A stretch of DNA of 64,000 nucleotides from Pseudomonadota bacterium (GTDB lineage: Bacteria; Pseudomonadota; Gammaproteobacteria; Pseudomonadales; Azotimanducaceae), in assembly GCA_027624035.1 (NCBI GenBank), contig JAQBUI010000010.1, positions 24,289-88,288 of the forward strand. Direction: 5' to 3'. Below are positions 47,778-57,879 of this stretch, piece after piece. The notes under the pieces were generated by a model. It was not told the origin of the DNA, did not search any database, and saw only the letters and a program-made list of their open reading frames with translations. Both the position numbers and the translations under genes were made by a program. Each line of letters opens with the position of its first letter. Positions within the stretch are counted from its first letter, which is position 1.

Positions 47778-48800
47778 ATGACCCTCAAGATCGGCATCAT
47801 TGGCGCGGGCGGCAACACCCGAAGCCGCCATATCCCTGGATTCCAGGCCATCGACGACGTCGAGGTCACCGCGGTCTGCAACCGTTCAGCGGAATCCGGG
47901 CAACGTGTGGCCGATGAATTCGGCATCCCACGGGTAGCGACGGCGCCCGAAGACATCATCCATGGCGACGATGTGGATGCGGTCTGCGTGGGAACCTGGC
48001 CTTATATGCACCACCCCCTGACGCTCGCAACGCTGGCCGCCGGCAAGCACATACTGACCGAGGCCAGGATGGCCATGAACCTTCAGGAAGCAAGAGAGAT
48101 GCACGCGGCGGCCGAGGCCAGCGCCGCCGTCAGCATGATCGTCCCCTCGCCCTTCTATCTCAAGTTCGAGCCCACCCTGCTGGAGATGCTGGATGCCGGC
48201 ACCTTTGGGGACCTCAAGGAGATTCACGTCCGGGGAATGGGTGGCCGGTATATGCCTGACGCGCCGCTCGCGTGGCGTCAAACCCGGGAACTGTCCGGCA
48301 ATAACATCATGTCCATGGGTATCCTCAATGAGGCAGTCCGCCGTTACGCTGGCCACGAGAAGTCGGTGATGGCGCACGGCAAGATATTCACGACCCGGAG
48401 AACCAGCACGGAGACCGGCCAACTGGAAAATGCCGACGTCCCGGAGAGCCTCGGAATCGTCTGCGAGATGGCGTCCGGCGCCACTGCGGTGTATCACGTC
48501 AGCACCGTCGCCCACCTCGGGGCCAACGGTGCCCTCGAGTTCTACGGCACCAGGGGGTCTTTCAAGCTGGAAAACAACGAGGCCTTCGTGGCCAGCCTGT
48601 CGGACCGTGCCTGGCAGCCACTGTCAGTTGCACCGGAAAAGGAAGGGGGCTGGCGAGTGGAACAGGACTTCGTCGACGCCATCCGGGATGGCGCACCGGT
48701 GACGCACACCAGTTTTGCCGACGGTGTGCGCTACATGGAATTTACCGAGGCGGTGACGCTCAGCCTGCGTGAGGGGCGGCGAGTTGACCTGCCCCTCTGA
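47778..48800 (+). CDS. Gfo/Idh/MocA family oxidoreductase
   Basis: IGIIGAGGNTRSRHIPGFQAIDDVEVTAVCNRS; GTWPYMHHPLTLATLAAGKHILTEARMAMN. Confidence 0.9.
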   Translation: MTLKIGIIGAGGNTRSRHIPGFQAIDDVEVTAVCNRSAESGQRVADEFGIPRVATAPEDIIHGDDVDAVCVGTWPYMHHPLTLATLAAGKHILTEARMAMNLQEAREMHAAAEASAAVSMIVPSPFYLKFEPTLLEMLDAGTFGDLKEIHVRGMGGRYMPDAPLAWRQTRELSGNNIMSMGILNEAVRRYAGHEKSVMAHGKIFTTRRTSTETGQLENADVPESLGIVCEMASGATAVYHVSTVAHLGANGALEFYGTRGSFKLENNEAFVASLSDRAWQPLSVAPEKEGGWRVEQDFVDAIRDGAPVTHTSFADGVRYMEFTEAVTLSLREGRRVDLPL

Positions 48801-48822
48801 CCGCCCCTTCCCTGCGCGCGCC

Positions 48823-50076
48823 CTACAGGACCCCGAAATCCCAGGTCATACCCTGGTGGTAGTGCTTGAGCACATTCTTGGCAATCAGGATCTTGTGCAC
48901 CTCATCAGGACCGTCTGCAATACGCAGGGTACGTGCGCCCTGGTACATCCCGGCGAGCGGAGTATCACCTGAAACGCCCATGGCCCCGTGTACCTGAATG
49001 GCACGGTCCACGACCCGGTGCAGTGCGTTCGGCACAAAGATCTTGATGGCGGAGATCTCGGTCCGGGGATCGTTCCCGGAGTCGATCACCTCTGCGCAGT
49101 TGATGGTCATCAGGCGCGACGCCTGAATGTCCATGTATGAGTCCGCGATGAAGCCCTGTATGAACTGCTTGTCCTCCAGCATGCCACCGTGCACCTTGCG
49201 CTCTGTCGCCCGCTTGACCATCAGGTCAAACGCCCGCCACATCTGACCGACACAGTTCATGCAGTGATACACGCGGCCGGCGCCAAGCCTGTCCTGGGCG
49301 GCCTGATGGCCGGAGCCTCGTGAGCCAAGCTGGTTTTCCAGCGGCACCCGGACATTCTTGTAGGTAATTTCACAATGATCGCCGCCAACATGCCCCCACA
49401 CCGGAACAGAACGCTCGATGGTAAAGCCCGGGGTGTCGGTGGGTACGATGATCTGCGTCATCTTCTCGTTGACGCCGCCCGTGCCGTCGTCCTCCTCAGT
49501 CCGGCACATGACCAGCGCCCAGGACGCATTGCGGCCGTTGGAAGTGAACCATTTTCGACCGTTGATCACCCACTCGTCGCCATCGCGCACCGCTGTGGTC
49601 GTCAGAGACCGTGGGTCGGAGCCTGCATTGTCCGGTTCGGTCATGGAGAAACAGGAACTCTGCTCACCGCGAATCGTCGGCTCCAGGAATTTCTTCTTCT
49701 GCTCCTCGGTGCCGTACTTGATCAGCACGCTCTGGTTGCCGGAGGTGGGCGCCTCGACCCCGAAGATATAGTTGGAATAAGGACTCCATGCCAGGATTTC
49801 ATTCATATAGGCGTGGCCGAGAAAACCGATCCCCATGCCACCGTATTCTTTGGGCAGATGCGGTGCCCACAGGTTGGAATCCTTGACGAAGTTGCGCAGT
49901 TCAGTCACCAGTTGCTGGCGTTCTTCCGCAACAGCCCCCCCGCCCAGCTTGCCTTCGTTGGGGATGACGTGTTCGGCAACGATCCGGGCCGTGTCCAGGC
50001 GGATCTGATTGATCTCATCAGACAGGTTGGGGATCGGGGCGACTGACAGGGTGTTCAAACTCGGTATGGCCATCAT
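48823..50076 (-). CDS. Acyl-CoA dehydrogenase
   Basis: SSCFSMTEPDNAGSDPRSL, INGRKWFTSNGRNASWALVM, QVHGAMGVSGDTPLAGMYQGARTLRIADGPDEVH. Confidence 0.92.
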   Translation of the reverse strand: MMAIPSLNTLSVAPIPNLSDEINQIRLDTARIVAEHVIPNEGKLGGGAVAEERQQLVTELRNFVKDSNLWAPHLPKEYGGMGIGFLGHAYMNEILAWSPYSNYIFGVEAPTSGNQSVLIKYGTEEQKKKFLEPTIRGEQSSCFSMTEPDNAGSDPRSLTTTAVRDGDEWVINGRKWFTSNGRNASWALVMCRTEEDDGTGGVNEKMTQIIVPTDTPGFTIERSVPVWGHVGGDHCEITYKNVRVPLENQLGSRGSGHQAAQDRLGAGRVYHCMNCVGQMWRAFDLMVKRATERKVHGGMLEDKQFIQGFIADSYMDIQASRLMTINCAEVIDSGNDPRTEISAIKIFVPNALHRVVDRAIQVHGAMGVSGDTPLAGMYQGARTLRIADGPDEVHKILIAKNVLKHYHQGMTWDFGVL

Positions 50077-50225
50077 GTTCTCCTGATTGAGGGTTCTTGC
50101 ACAAGGACACTACGGTAACATCTATCGCAAATCCAGCCGTGACCCGCATCAAACTTGTGCATCGTGGGTAGGCGATGTTCCTTGTGGTAGGCTTGCCCAC
50201 TTCGATGAGTTGACGGGGAAATGGC

Positions 50226-50999
50226 GTGCGGATTGCCACCTGGAACGTGAACGGCCTCCGGGCAAGACTGGACTTTATCAAGCTGTGGCTGGATGCCAGG
50301 GCGCCGGATGTTGTGGGTATGCAGGAGGTCAAGGTCGCGGAGGAAGAGTTCCCGTTCGATGAGTTCCGGGAACTTGGCTATGAGGTCGCCATTCACAGCC
50401 AGAAGGGGTGGAATGGCGTCGGCATCTTGAGTAAACATCCGGTTCGCGTAGTGGGCAAGGGCTTGCCGGGCCAGGATGAAATGGGTGCCCGGCTGATCAC
50501 CGCCGAACTGGAAGACCTGTCGTTCACCACTGTCTACGTCCCCAATGGCAAGGCGCTGGACCACGACGACTTTCCAGGCAAACTGGCGTGGCTGGACTCG
50601 ATGGCGAGCCACTGGCCCAGTATCGCCGCACCGGACCAGCAGGCCATTTTGTGCGGTGACTTCAATGTCGTCCCTGAACCCATCGATAGCTGGCGCGGCG
50701 AGAAAGCCGATGGCCGGATCTTCCACACCACCGAGGAACGACGACGAATGGCGGCACTCACCCAGACGGGCCTGGTTGACCTGTTTCGGGACCGGTATCC
50801 AGAAGAACAGCGATTCTCCTGGTGGGACTACCGCGGCGGTGCGTTCCATCGGGGCCAGGGGCTCAGAATTGACTTCGTCCTGGGCACACCGGCCGTTGCG
50901 GCGCGGGTGAGGGAGGTCACCATCGACCGGGACTTCCGCAAGAAGCAGGACGGGCTCACCGCCTCGGACCATGCACCGGTCATCGTTGATCTCGATTGA
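50226..50999 (+). CDS. xthA: Exodeoxyribonuclease III
   Basis: MRIATWNVNGLRARLDFIKLWL, QEVKVAEEEFP, CGDFNVVPEPID, GLRIDFVLGT, SDHAPVIVDLD. Confidence 0.93.
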   Translation: MRIATWNVNGLRARLDFIKLWLDARAPDVVGMQEVKVAEEEFPFDEFRELGYEVAIHSQKGWNGVGILSKHPVRVVGKGLPGQDEMGARLITAELEDLSFTTVYVPNGKALDHDDFPGKLAWLDSMASHWPSIAAPDQQAILCGDFNVVPEPIDSWRGEKADGRIFHTTEERRRMAALTQTGLVDLFRDRYPEEQRFSWWDYRGGAFHRGQGLRIDFVLGTPAVAARVREVTIDRDFRKKQDGLTASDHAPVIVDLD

Positions 51000-51080
51000 A
51001 TAGGGGCCACGACCGGTAAGTAAACGCTTACTGCTATGTTACTGGCAGTGGCTGGCCGTTACTGGCCAGTTACCGACTAG

Positions 51081-51419
51081 TCAGTGGCTATTGAGCACCA
51101 GAGTGACGCGACGTCCGTCCACATGATCAGGATAGTCAGAGGCCAGCCACTCCCGCTCCAGGCCCGGGTTATCTTTCAGTTCCGTCGCGAGGCCGCGCAC
51201 CAGCAGACCAATCCAGTGATCGGCATCAGACGATTCCCTGGTCTGACGTGCATGCCCGGCACTCATCTGAAACGTATAGAAGCGGCTTCGCGCCATCTCG
51301 GAAAAGTGCTTCTGGTCACGGCGAGACAGCCGCTCACCGCGGCAGCCCTGCAGCCAGATCTCGTTCGGTGATAGTCGGTCGTTATTGTGCATGCAATGGC
51401 TTGTCGGTAGCGTCCACAA
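51081..51419 (-). CDS. Hypothetical small protein (112 aa)
   Basis: Intact ORF NEIWLQGCRGERLSRRDQKHFSEMARSRFYTFQMSAGHARQT...; convergent with xthA. Confidence 0.55.
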   Translation of the reverse strand: MWTLPTSHCMHNNDRLSPNEIWLQGCRGERLSRRDQKHFSEMARSRFYTFQMSAGHARQTRESSDADHWIGLLVRGLATELKDNPGLEREWLASDYPDHVDGRRVTLVLNSH

Positions 51420-51571
51420 ACAGGAAGACTCTGATCAGGTGGCTTTTCGGGAGCGTGCAGCTACCGAAGGCGCTCCATCTCAGGTTCCCCAGTGTACCCA
51501 AGTTGCCTCCAGGTTGTGGGTTCGGGTTAAGATTGAGCCATCATAGACGATGTCATGGGAGCCATCAGCGA

Positions 51572-52339
51572 ATGCCCGACATTCATGAAGTCATCCAGAC
51601 CATCTGCCTGTCTCTGCCGGAGGCAGAGGCCACGACCTCCCACGGCTCGCCGGACTATCGGGTGCGGGGCAAGACCTTTGCCACGTTCACGGTCAATCAC
51701 CACCGCGATGGCAGGCTCGCGCTGATACTGAACGCCTCCCGGGAAACCCAGGCCATGTACGTCGATGCGGCGCCGAAGATATTCTTTGTGCCGTCCTACG
51801 TGGGCCCAAGGGGCTGGTTCGGCATTGACCTGGCTGCCGGACTGCGATGGCAGCGGGTTGCGGAACTGGTTCGGGATGCCTACGTTCGTGTTGCACCAGC
51901 ATCGCTCGCAGACCAGGCCGTACCGCTGTCGCCGGTGCCCGAACCCGATACCGTGGACATTACCAGGATTGATCCCTTCTTTGCGCCGGCGAATCAGGCG
52001 CTGCTCGAATCACTGCGCGCCATTTGTCTGGCATTGCCCGAGACCTCGGAGGGCGCTTCTTTTGGTTGTCCGGCCTTCAAAGCAGGCAAGAAGACGTTTT
52101 GTGAATTCAGTTGCCGTGGCGGTCTGCCGAACGCGCTCATCTGGGTGGGCACCGACCGGCAGGCCGGCTTCATGCTCGACCCCAGGTTTGAGATCCCGGC
52201 CTATATGGGACACAACGGCTGGATCAGGCTGCGCTTCGATAATCGGTTCGACCCTGCCGAGGTGTCCCGACTGGTTGAGGACAGCTATCGGCATTTTGCA
52301 CTCAAGAGAATGCTCAAGGCCCTGGACGACGCGGCCTGA
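51572..52339 (+). CDS. Tandem-duplicated MmcQ/YjbR-like (DUF419-type) protein
   Basis: First half CLSLPEAEATTSHGSPDYRVRGKTFATF..YVGPRGWFGIDL; second half CLALPETSEGASFGCPAFKAGKKTFCEF..YMGHNGWIRLRF. Confidence 0.8.
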   Translation: MPDIHEVIQTICLSLPEAEATTSHGSPDYRVRGKTFATFTVNHHRDGRLALILNASRETQAMYVDAAPKIFFVPSYVGPRGWFGIDLAAGLRWQRVAELVRDAYVRVAPASLADQAVPLSPVPEPDTVDITRIDPFFAPANQALLESLRAICLALPETSEGASFGCPAFKAGKKTFCEFSCRGGLPNALIWVGTDRQAGFMLDPRFEIPAYMGHNGWIRLRFDNRFDPAEVSRLVEDSYRHFALKRMLKALDDAA

Positions 52340-52342
52340 CGC

Positions 52343-54373
52343 TCACCCGGAACGGGTCTGCAGATTAACGAAGTTCCGGTAGTGGCCGCCCTCCCGTGCC
52401 ATCAGCTCCCTGTGGCTGCCCTGCTCCATGATGTGGCCCTCTTCCAGGAATACGATCTTGTCCGCGTGCGAGATGGTCGACAGCCGATGCGCGATGATGA
52501 TCACCAGCCGGTCCCGCGCCGCTTCATGCAGTGAACTGACCAGGAACTCCTCGGTTTCCGGATCAAGTGCCGAGGTGGGCTCATCCAGAATCAGGATTCT
52601 GGAATCCCGCAGCAGGCCCCTGGCAATCGCGATCCTTTGTTTCTGGCCGACCGAAAGCTTGCTGCTGGTGGTGCCGAGTTTGGTGTCATAGCCGTCCGGC
52701 AGCTTCGACACGAAATCATGGGCGCCTGCGATCCGGGCCACTTTCTGGACTTCCTCCAGGGTTGCTTCCGGCTTGCCGAACCGGATGTTGTCAAAGATGG
52801 AATCCGAGAACAGCTGGGTTTCCTGAAACACATAGGTCACCTGACTGCGCAGGCTGGACATGGTCACATCGTTGACATCGACGTCATCAATCAGTACCTC
52901 GCCCTCACTGGCTACCCGAAAGCGCGGGATCAGATAGGCGAGACTCGTTTTGCCGGCACCGGTCGGGCCGACCAGCGCCACGATCTGGCCCACGTTCGCC
53001 TCAAGGTTAATCTCCGTCAGCGCCCGGCGTCCGTCCGGATAGACCAGACCCACGCCACGCATGGAAACCCCGCGCTGAATATAGGGTAACTCGCGGCTGC
53101 CCATGTCCTCTTCCGACGGCAGATCCATCAGTGCAAACACCCGCCGCATCCCGGCCACGTTTTCCTGCAACTCGATCCACAGCCTGGAGAAACTGGTCGC
53201 CGGGCCGCGCATCCAGGCGAAGTAGAAGAACAACGCGCCGTAATCACCCGGCGTCATTTCACCCGTGATCACCTTGCTGGAGATGAAGAAAAACACCGCC
53301 GTGATGATCAGGGTGTGGGCCAGCCCCATCAGCTGACCAATGACGATGTACACCAGCACCACGTGCCGGTAACGGGTAAAGGAATCACCGGAGTCGGCAT
53401 CAAAGCGCTCACTTTCCTGCTTGTTGCCACCCAGGCTCTGGACCGCAAGTACGTTGTCCATGCCCTCTTCGATGGTGCTGGTGGTAATGGTCCCCGCTGC
53501 CCGGCTGGCCTGGCCCCGACGGCGCATGATCCTGGAAAACGGCAGGGTCAGGACGAAGTAAACCGGAAACAGCGCGAACGCAAACCAGACCACTTCCGGC
53601 GCGTTGGGATAGGCGCTCAGCATGGTGAACATGGCCATCAGGAATACCGTGGTGGACATCAGCGGCCGGTTGATGACCTCATAGAAGATGTAGTTGATCG
53701 ACGGGGTGTCGTACATCACCCGGTATACCGCATCACCGATTCGCTGGTCTTCCAGGGTGGTCACCGGCAGCGACTTGATCTTCTCGAACAGTTGCGCGCG
53801 CAGCGTATGATTGACGGACTGGGTCAGGCGCATGTTCAGCAAAAACTCGAAATAGCCCCAGATGCCGCCGGCAAAACTGTGGCCACCATGCACCTTGTTG
53901 TCGGTCTTGGTGGCAACGTCGTGCCCCTCTTCCATGCCGGCTTCCACCGTATCGTTGGATTCGGGTGCGAAGGCGCCGATGGTGATCACCATGAAGACGG
54001 CGATCCCCACCAGGGTGACCAGGATCTCCCAGGGCGTATAGCCGTACATATACTCGATCAGTGGCCGGATGAAGACCGGGTAGTTCTTCGCCTCCTCCAG
54101 GGGTTTATCGAGCACCACGTGATCGATGATGATCTTTACCGGCCACGGCAACAGCATGACCGGCGCCGCGAGCGCACCCCACATCATGATGTACTTGATG
54201 GTAAAGCGGCCCCAGAAGTAGCGCAGCAACTTCATGCCACGGCCGATGATGCGAATGGACTCGCGGGTATCAATATCCGTCGACTGGTCCAGCAGGCTGG
54301 CCCGTGCGTCGAGCTCCGCCTCCTGCTGTCGCAGATTCTTCTTTCCGGGTGCGTCGATCGAGATTTCAGCCAT
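52343..54373 (-). CDS. ABC exporter (fused permease-ATPase)
   Basis: GPTGAGKTSLAYLIPRF, LSVGQKQRIAIARGLLRDSRILILDEPTSALD. Confidence 0.93.
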   Translation of the reverse strand: MAEISIDAPGKKNLRQQEAELDARASLLDQSTDIDTRESIRIIGRGMKLLRYFWGRFTIKYIMMWGALAAPVMLLPWPVKIIIDHVVLDKPLEEAKNYPVFIRPLIEYMYGYTPWEILVTLVGIAVFMVITIGAFAPESNDTVEAGMEEGHDVATKTDNKVHGGHSFAGGIWGYFEFLLNMRLTQSVNHTLRAQLFEKIKSLPVTTLEDQRIGDAVYRVMYDTPSINYIFYEVINRPLMSTTVFLMAMFTMLSAYPNAPEVVWFAFALFPVYFVLTLPFSRIMRRRGQASRAAGTITTSTIEEGMDNVLAVQSLGGNKQESERFDADSGDSFTRYRHVVLVYIVIGQLMGLAHTLIITAVFFFISSKVITGEMTPGDYGALFFYFAWMRGPATSFSRLWIELQENVAGMRRVFALMDLPSEEDMGSRELPYIQRGVSMRGVGLVYPDGRRALTEINLEANVGQIVALVGPTGAGKTSLAYLIPRFRVASEGEVLIDDVDVNDVTMSSLRSQVTYVFQETQLFSDSIFDNIRFGKPEATLEEVQKVARIAGAHDFVSKLPDGYDTKLGTTSSKLSVGQKQRIAIARGLLRDSRILILDEPTSALDPETEEFLVSSLHEAARDRLVIIIAHRLSTISHADKIVFLEEGHIMEQGSHRELMAREGGHYRNFVNLQTRSG

Positions 54374-54375
54374 GA

Positions 54376-56783
54376 CTATGCCTCCCCTTCATCGTGGTGG
54401 GAGAGGTGTGATTCCGCCTCCACAAACGACCGATATCGACCGCCTTCAATCTGCATCAACGCTTCATGAGAACCGTTCTCAATGATCGTGCCCTGGTCCA
54501 GATAGACAATGTTGTCTGCCTGACGGATGGTGGAGATACGGTGGGTGATCAGGAAGATCGCCCGGTTCTTGCCCCACTCCGACAGATTCTGCATCACCTG
54601 ATGCTCTGTCGCCGCGTCCAGCGCGGCGGTGGGTTCATCCAGAATCAGCAGGGGGGTATCGCGAACCACTGCCCGGGCAATAGACAGCCTTTGCCGCTGC
54701 CCGGTAGACAGCCGACCACCGCGATCACCCAGCATGGTGTCAAGGCCCTGGGGCAGGCCGGCCACATAATCCTCCATGCCGGCCACCCGGACGGCCTCCC
54801 TGACCTGCGCATCAGTCGCCCCGGGGGCGACATAACGGATATTGTCCCGCACCGACATGGCAAACAGTACATTCTCCTGCAGGGCGATGGCGATGTTCTT
54901 GCGCAGTGACTCGACCTGATATTTTCTGAGGTCAACCCCGTCGATCGTGATGCTGCCCTCCACCGGATCATAGAGCCGCAGCAACATACCCATGAGTGAA
55001 CTCTTGCCCGACCCGGTGGGGCCCACGATGGCGGTGATGGTGCTCGGCTCGGCTGTCAGGCTGACGCCCTCCAGCACGGGCCGGTCCGGCTCGTAGGCGA
55101 AATGCACGTTGTCGAAGCGGATGCCCTGCTGCAGGCCATCGAACGGGATCGCATCGGTGTCGTCCTGCACATCCGGTTCGATGTCCAGAATGTCGAATAC
55201 CCGCTGCAGGCCCATGGCGATATCCTGTGCGGTCAGCCACTGCCGCATCAGGCCGCGCACATCATTGGTGGCCTCTACGAACTGGGCCTTGGTCCAGTTG
55301 AAGGCCGCCAGGTTCCAGACCACGAAACTCACACCCACCAGCGCGATCAGATCCTTGGCAAACGTCTCGTCACCCTGATTGGCCCACCAGGCCATCATGA
55401 ACTCGCCCGTCAGCAGGAACGCCGCCGAAATGGTGTACATGACAATGGTCACGAGGGCAACGAGGCGTCGTACCCGATAGGCGGCATTGAAGGCGACGAT
55501 GGAATCATCCTCAAATACATTCTGGGTGCGTTGTTCCGCCCCATAGGCCTTGATGACCCGGATGGCCGCGAAACACTCCTGAACCCGGGAGGTCACATCG
55601 GACGTGGCGGCCCGATAGACGAGGGACCGGGTGCGCATCCGGGGCATCGCCCAGCGGGCCCAGAGCAGCGCCGGAATGACGATCGAAATGGCCACCAGAC
55701 CGAGCCATGGCGACAGCAGGGTGACAAATACCGCACAGGTAAAATAGCTGATCAACGTGATGGTGACCCCCATGAGGCGGTCGATCACGGCCGTCACCTG
55801 GGCAGAATCCTGATACACCCGAAAGATGGAATCACCAACGCGATGGTCACTGTGATACTGCAGTGAAAGCTTGTGCCAGCGCTCTACGAGGGCAATGCGC
55901 AACCGCTGGTTGATCTGCTGCATGATCCACACCCGATAATACGGCTGGATGATGTTGATGGGCACCTGCACCGCCCACAGCGTCAGCGAGATCTTCACGT
56001 AGAGCCACTGCACCTCGTAGCGCTGCGCCTCGCTTAAGGTAGCCAGTTCCTCCCGGCTCCAGGATGGCAGACCCGCCATCGCCGCCACTGTGGGCATCAG
56101 GGGTTCGGCCTGCAGGATCGACTGATTCAGCAGGTCCGCCAGCACCAGACCAAACACGAGCCCGATGATCCGCTGCAGCCAGACAATGGCGTAGAAGTAG
56201 ACCAGATGCGCCGCGACCCGGATACGAAAGTTCACCCGACCGTCCGTGACCCGATACTGCACCATCCAGCCGAACACACAGGCAAGGGTCACCAGCGCCG
56301 TATAGACGCCATCCTGCCAGCCAGTGACAACAAACGACGCCACCACATTGGCGATGATCCCCGCCGTCACCAGCGCCAGTGCGGACCAGGTCTGCTGCTC
56401 ACCGGTGGTGAATGCCACCGGCCACGAGGCAATCACCATGATCGCGACAGTGCCGTACAGAATGGACATGGGGAATTCGATCCCGCCCGGTACCCAGCCG
56501 AGGATTGGTGTCAACGCCACGAGGGTAATCAGGAAGGGCGCATAGCCGAAACGATATCCGCCCCCGGCGACGTTCTCGGCAATGCGATCTTCGATGCCCT
56601 CACCGGGAATGAACCAGCGCCCCATGATCAGGGGGCGAATGTACGGCCAGGCCCGCAGGAAAAGCTTCAGGATGACGGTGAAACTGTGGCTGTCGTCTGC
56701 TACCGACCGGTCCCGATCAGCCGGGATCGGGCCGTCACCGATGATCGGCAGGGCGTGGGCGCGTGCGTTGGCGGTATCGCTCA
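54376..56783 (-). CDS. ABC exporter (fused permease-ATPase) with extended N-terminal membrane region
   Basis: GPTGSGKSSLMGMLLRLYDP, LSTGQRQRLSIARAVVRDTPLLILDEPTAALD; about 800 aa; 2-nt gap to the partner gene. Confidence 0.93.
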
Positions 56784-57077
56784 TGGCTGTCGGACCTCTT
56801 GTTATTGACCGGTCGTTCATTTCCCGGCGTTTATTGGTTGCGTCTGGGCGATCGAGACACTATACACATGGCTATAGAGCAGATAATGCCGACATCCGGA
56901 CGAAAAACACAGTCTTCGGCACATCTTTACGTTCGGGATTTGTAAGCCATTCTCTAAACCAGTTTGTAAGCCATCTTTTGAGCAATCCTGTGACCGGTTC
57001 CTGTTCCCCTCGCGGCCGCCATTTGACGCCGCCGTCATCAACTGGTTTAGTCGCCCCAAATCAACTGGAGAGACAAC

Positions 57078-57860
57078 ATGGCATTTGCACCTTTCGATCT
57101 CGGCGGCAAGGTCGCACTCATCACCGGCGGCAACGGCGGCATTGGCCTGGGCTTTGGCAAGGGCGTTGCCGCGGCGGGTGCGGACGTGGTGATCTGGGGC
57201 ACCAATGAGGCCAAGAACGCCGCGGCGGTAAAGGAACTGGAAGGCTTCGGAACCCGGGTGACGGCCATGCGCTGCGACGTCTCCGACCCGGATGCGGTGA
57301 ACGCCAGCTTCGATACCGTGGTGGCGGACTTTGGGCGGGTCGATGCCTGTTTTGCCAACGCCGGCATCCCCGGGGGAGGACCGAATTTCGATGAAATGGA
57401 CAACGACAACTGGCGCCGCATGATGTCGGTCAACCTGGACGGTGTCTTTTATACCTTCCGAAAGGCCGCGGGGCATATGCGACAACGCGCTGAAAACGGT
57501 GACCCGGGTGGACGCCTGATCGGCACCACCAGCCTGTCTGCGTTTTCCGGAGCGCCCCGCAGCGCCCACTATGCCTCCACCAAGGGCGCCATGAACTCGA
57601 TGATCCGGTCGCTTGCAGTGGGTTATGCGCGCTGGGGCGTCACGGCACACACGGTGATGCCCGGCTGGATAGAAACCGCCATGACCGAAGGCTCCTTCGA
57701 CAACGAACGGTTTGTCGACAACGTGCTCAAGCGGGTACCCATGCGCCGCTGGGGCACCCCCGAGGACTTCTCCGGGCTCGCCGTTTACCTTATGAGTGAC
57801 GCCAGTGCCTACCACACCGGGGATAACTTCCTGATTGACGGCGGCTACTGGATCTTCTGA
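57078..57860 (+). CDS. Short-chain dehydrogenase/reductase
   Basis: KVALITGGNGGIGLGFGKGVAAAGADVVIWG, YASTKGAMNSMIRSLA, C-terminal YHTGDNFLIDGGYWIF. Confidence 0.92.
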   Translation: MAFAPFDLGGKVALITGGNGGIGLGFGKGVAAAGADVVIWGTNEAKNAAAVKELEGFGTRVTAMRCDVSDPDAVNASFDTVVADFGRVDACFANAGIPGGGPNFDEMDNDNWRRMMSVNLDGVFYTFRKAAGHMRQRAENGDPGGRLIGTTSLSAFSGAPRSAHYASTKGAMNSMIRSLAVGYARWGVTAHTVMPGWIETAMTEGSFDNERFVDNVLKRVPMRRWGTPEDFSGLAVYLMSDASAYHTGDNFLIDGGYWIF

Positions 57861-57879
57861 CACCGGCAGGCATCAGCCA

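Noticed and set aside
51016-51075. Dyads GTAAG-TAAACG-CTTAC and CTGGCC-GTTACT-GGCCAG as regulator site/terminator
   Set aside because: They lie between convergent genes without a T-tract or a promoter to control; noted only as possible weak terminators.
53315-54469. 384-aa plus-strand ORF antisense to the ABC exporter
   Set aside because: Shadow ORF with no motif; the opposite strand encodes an intact ABC exporter.
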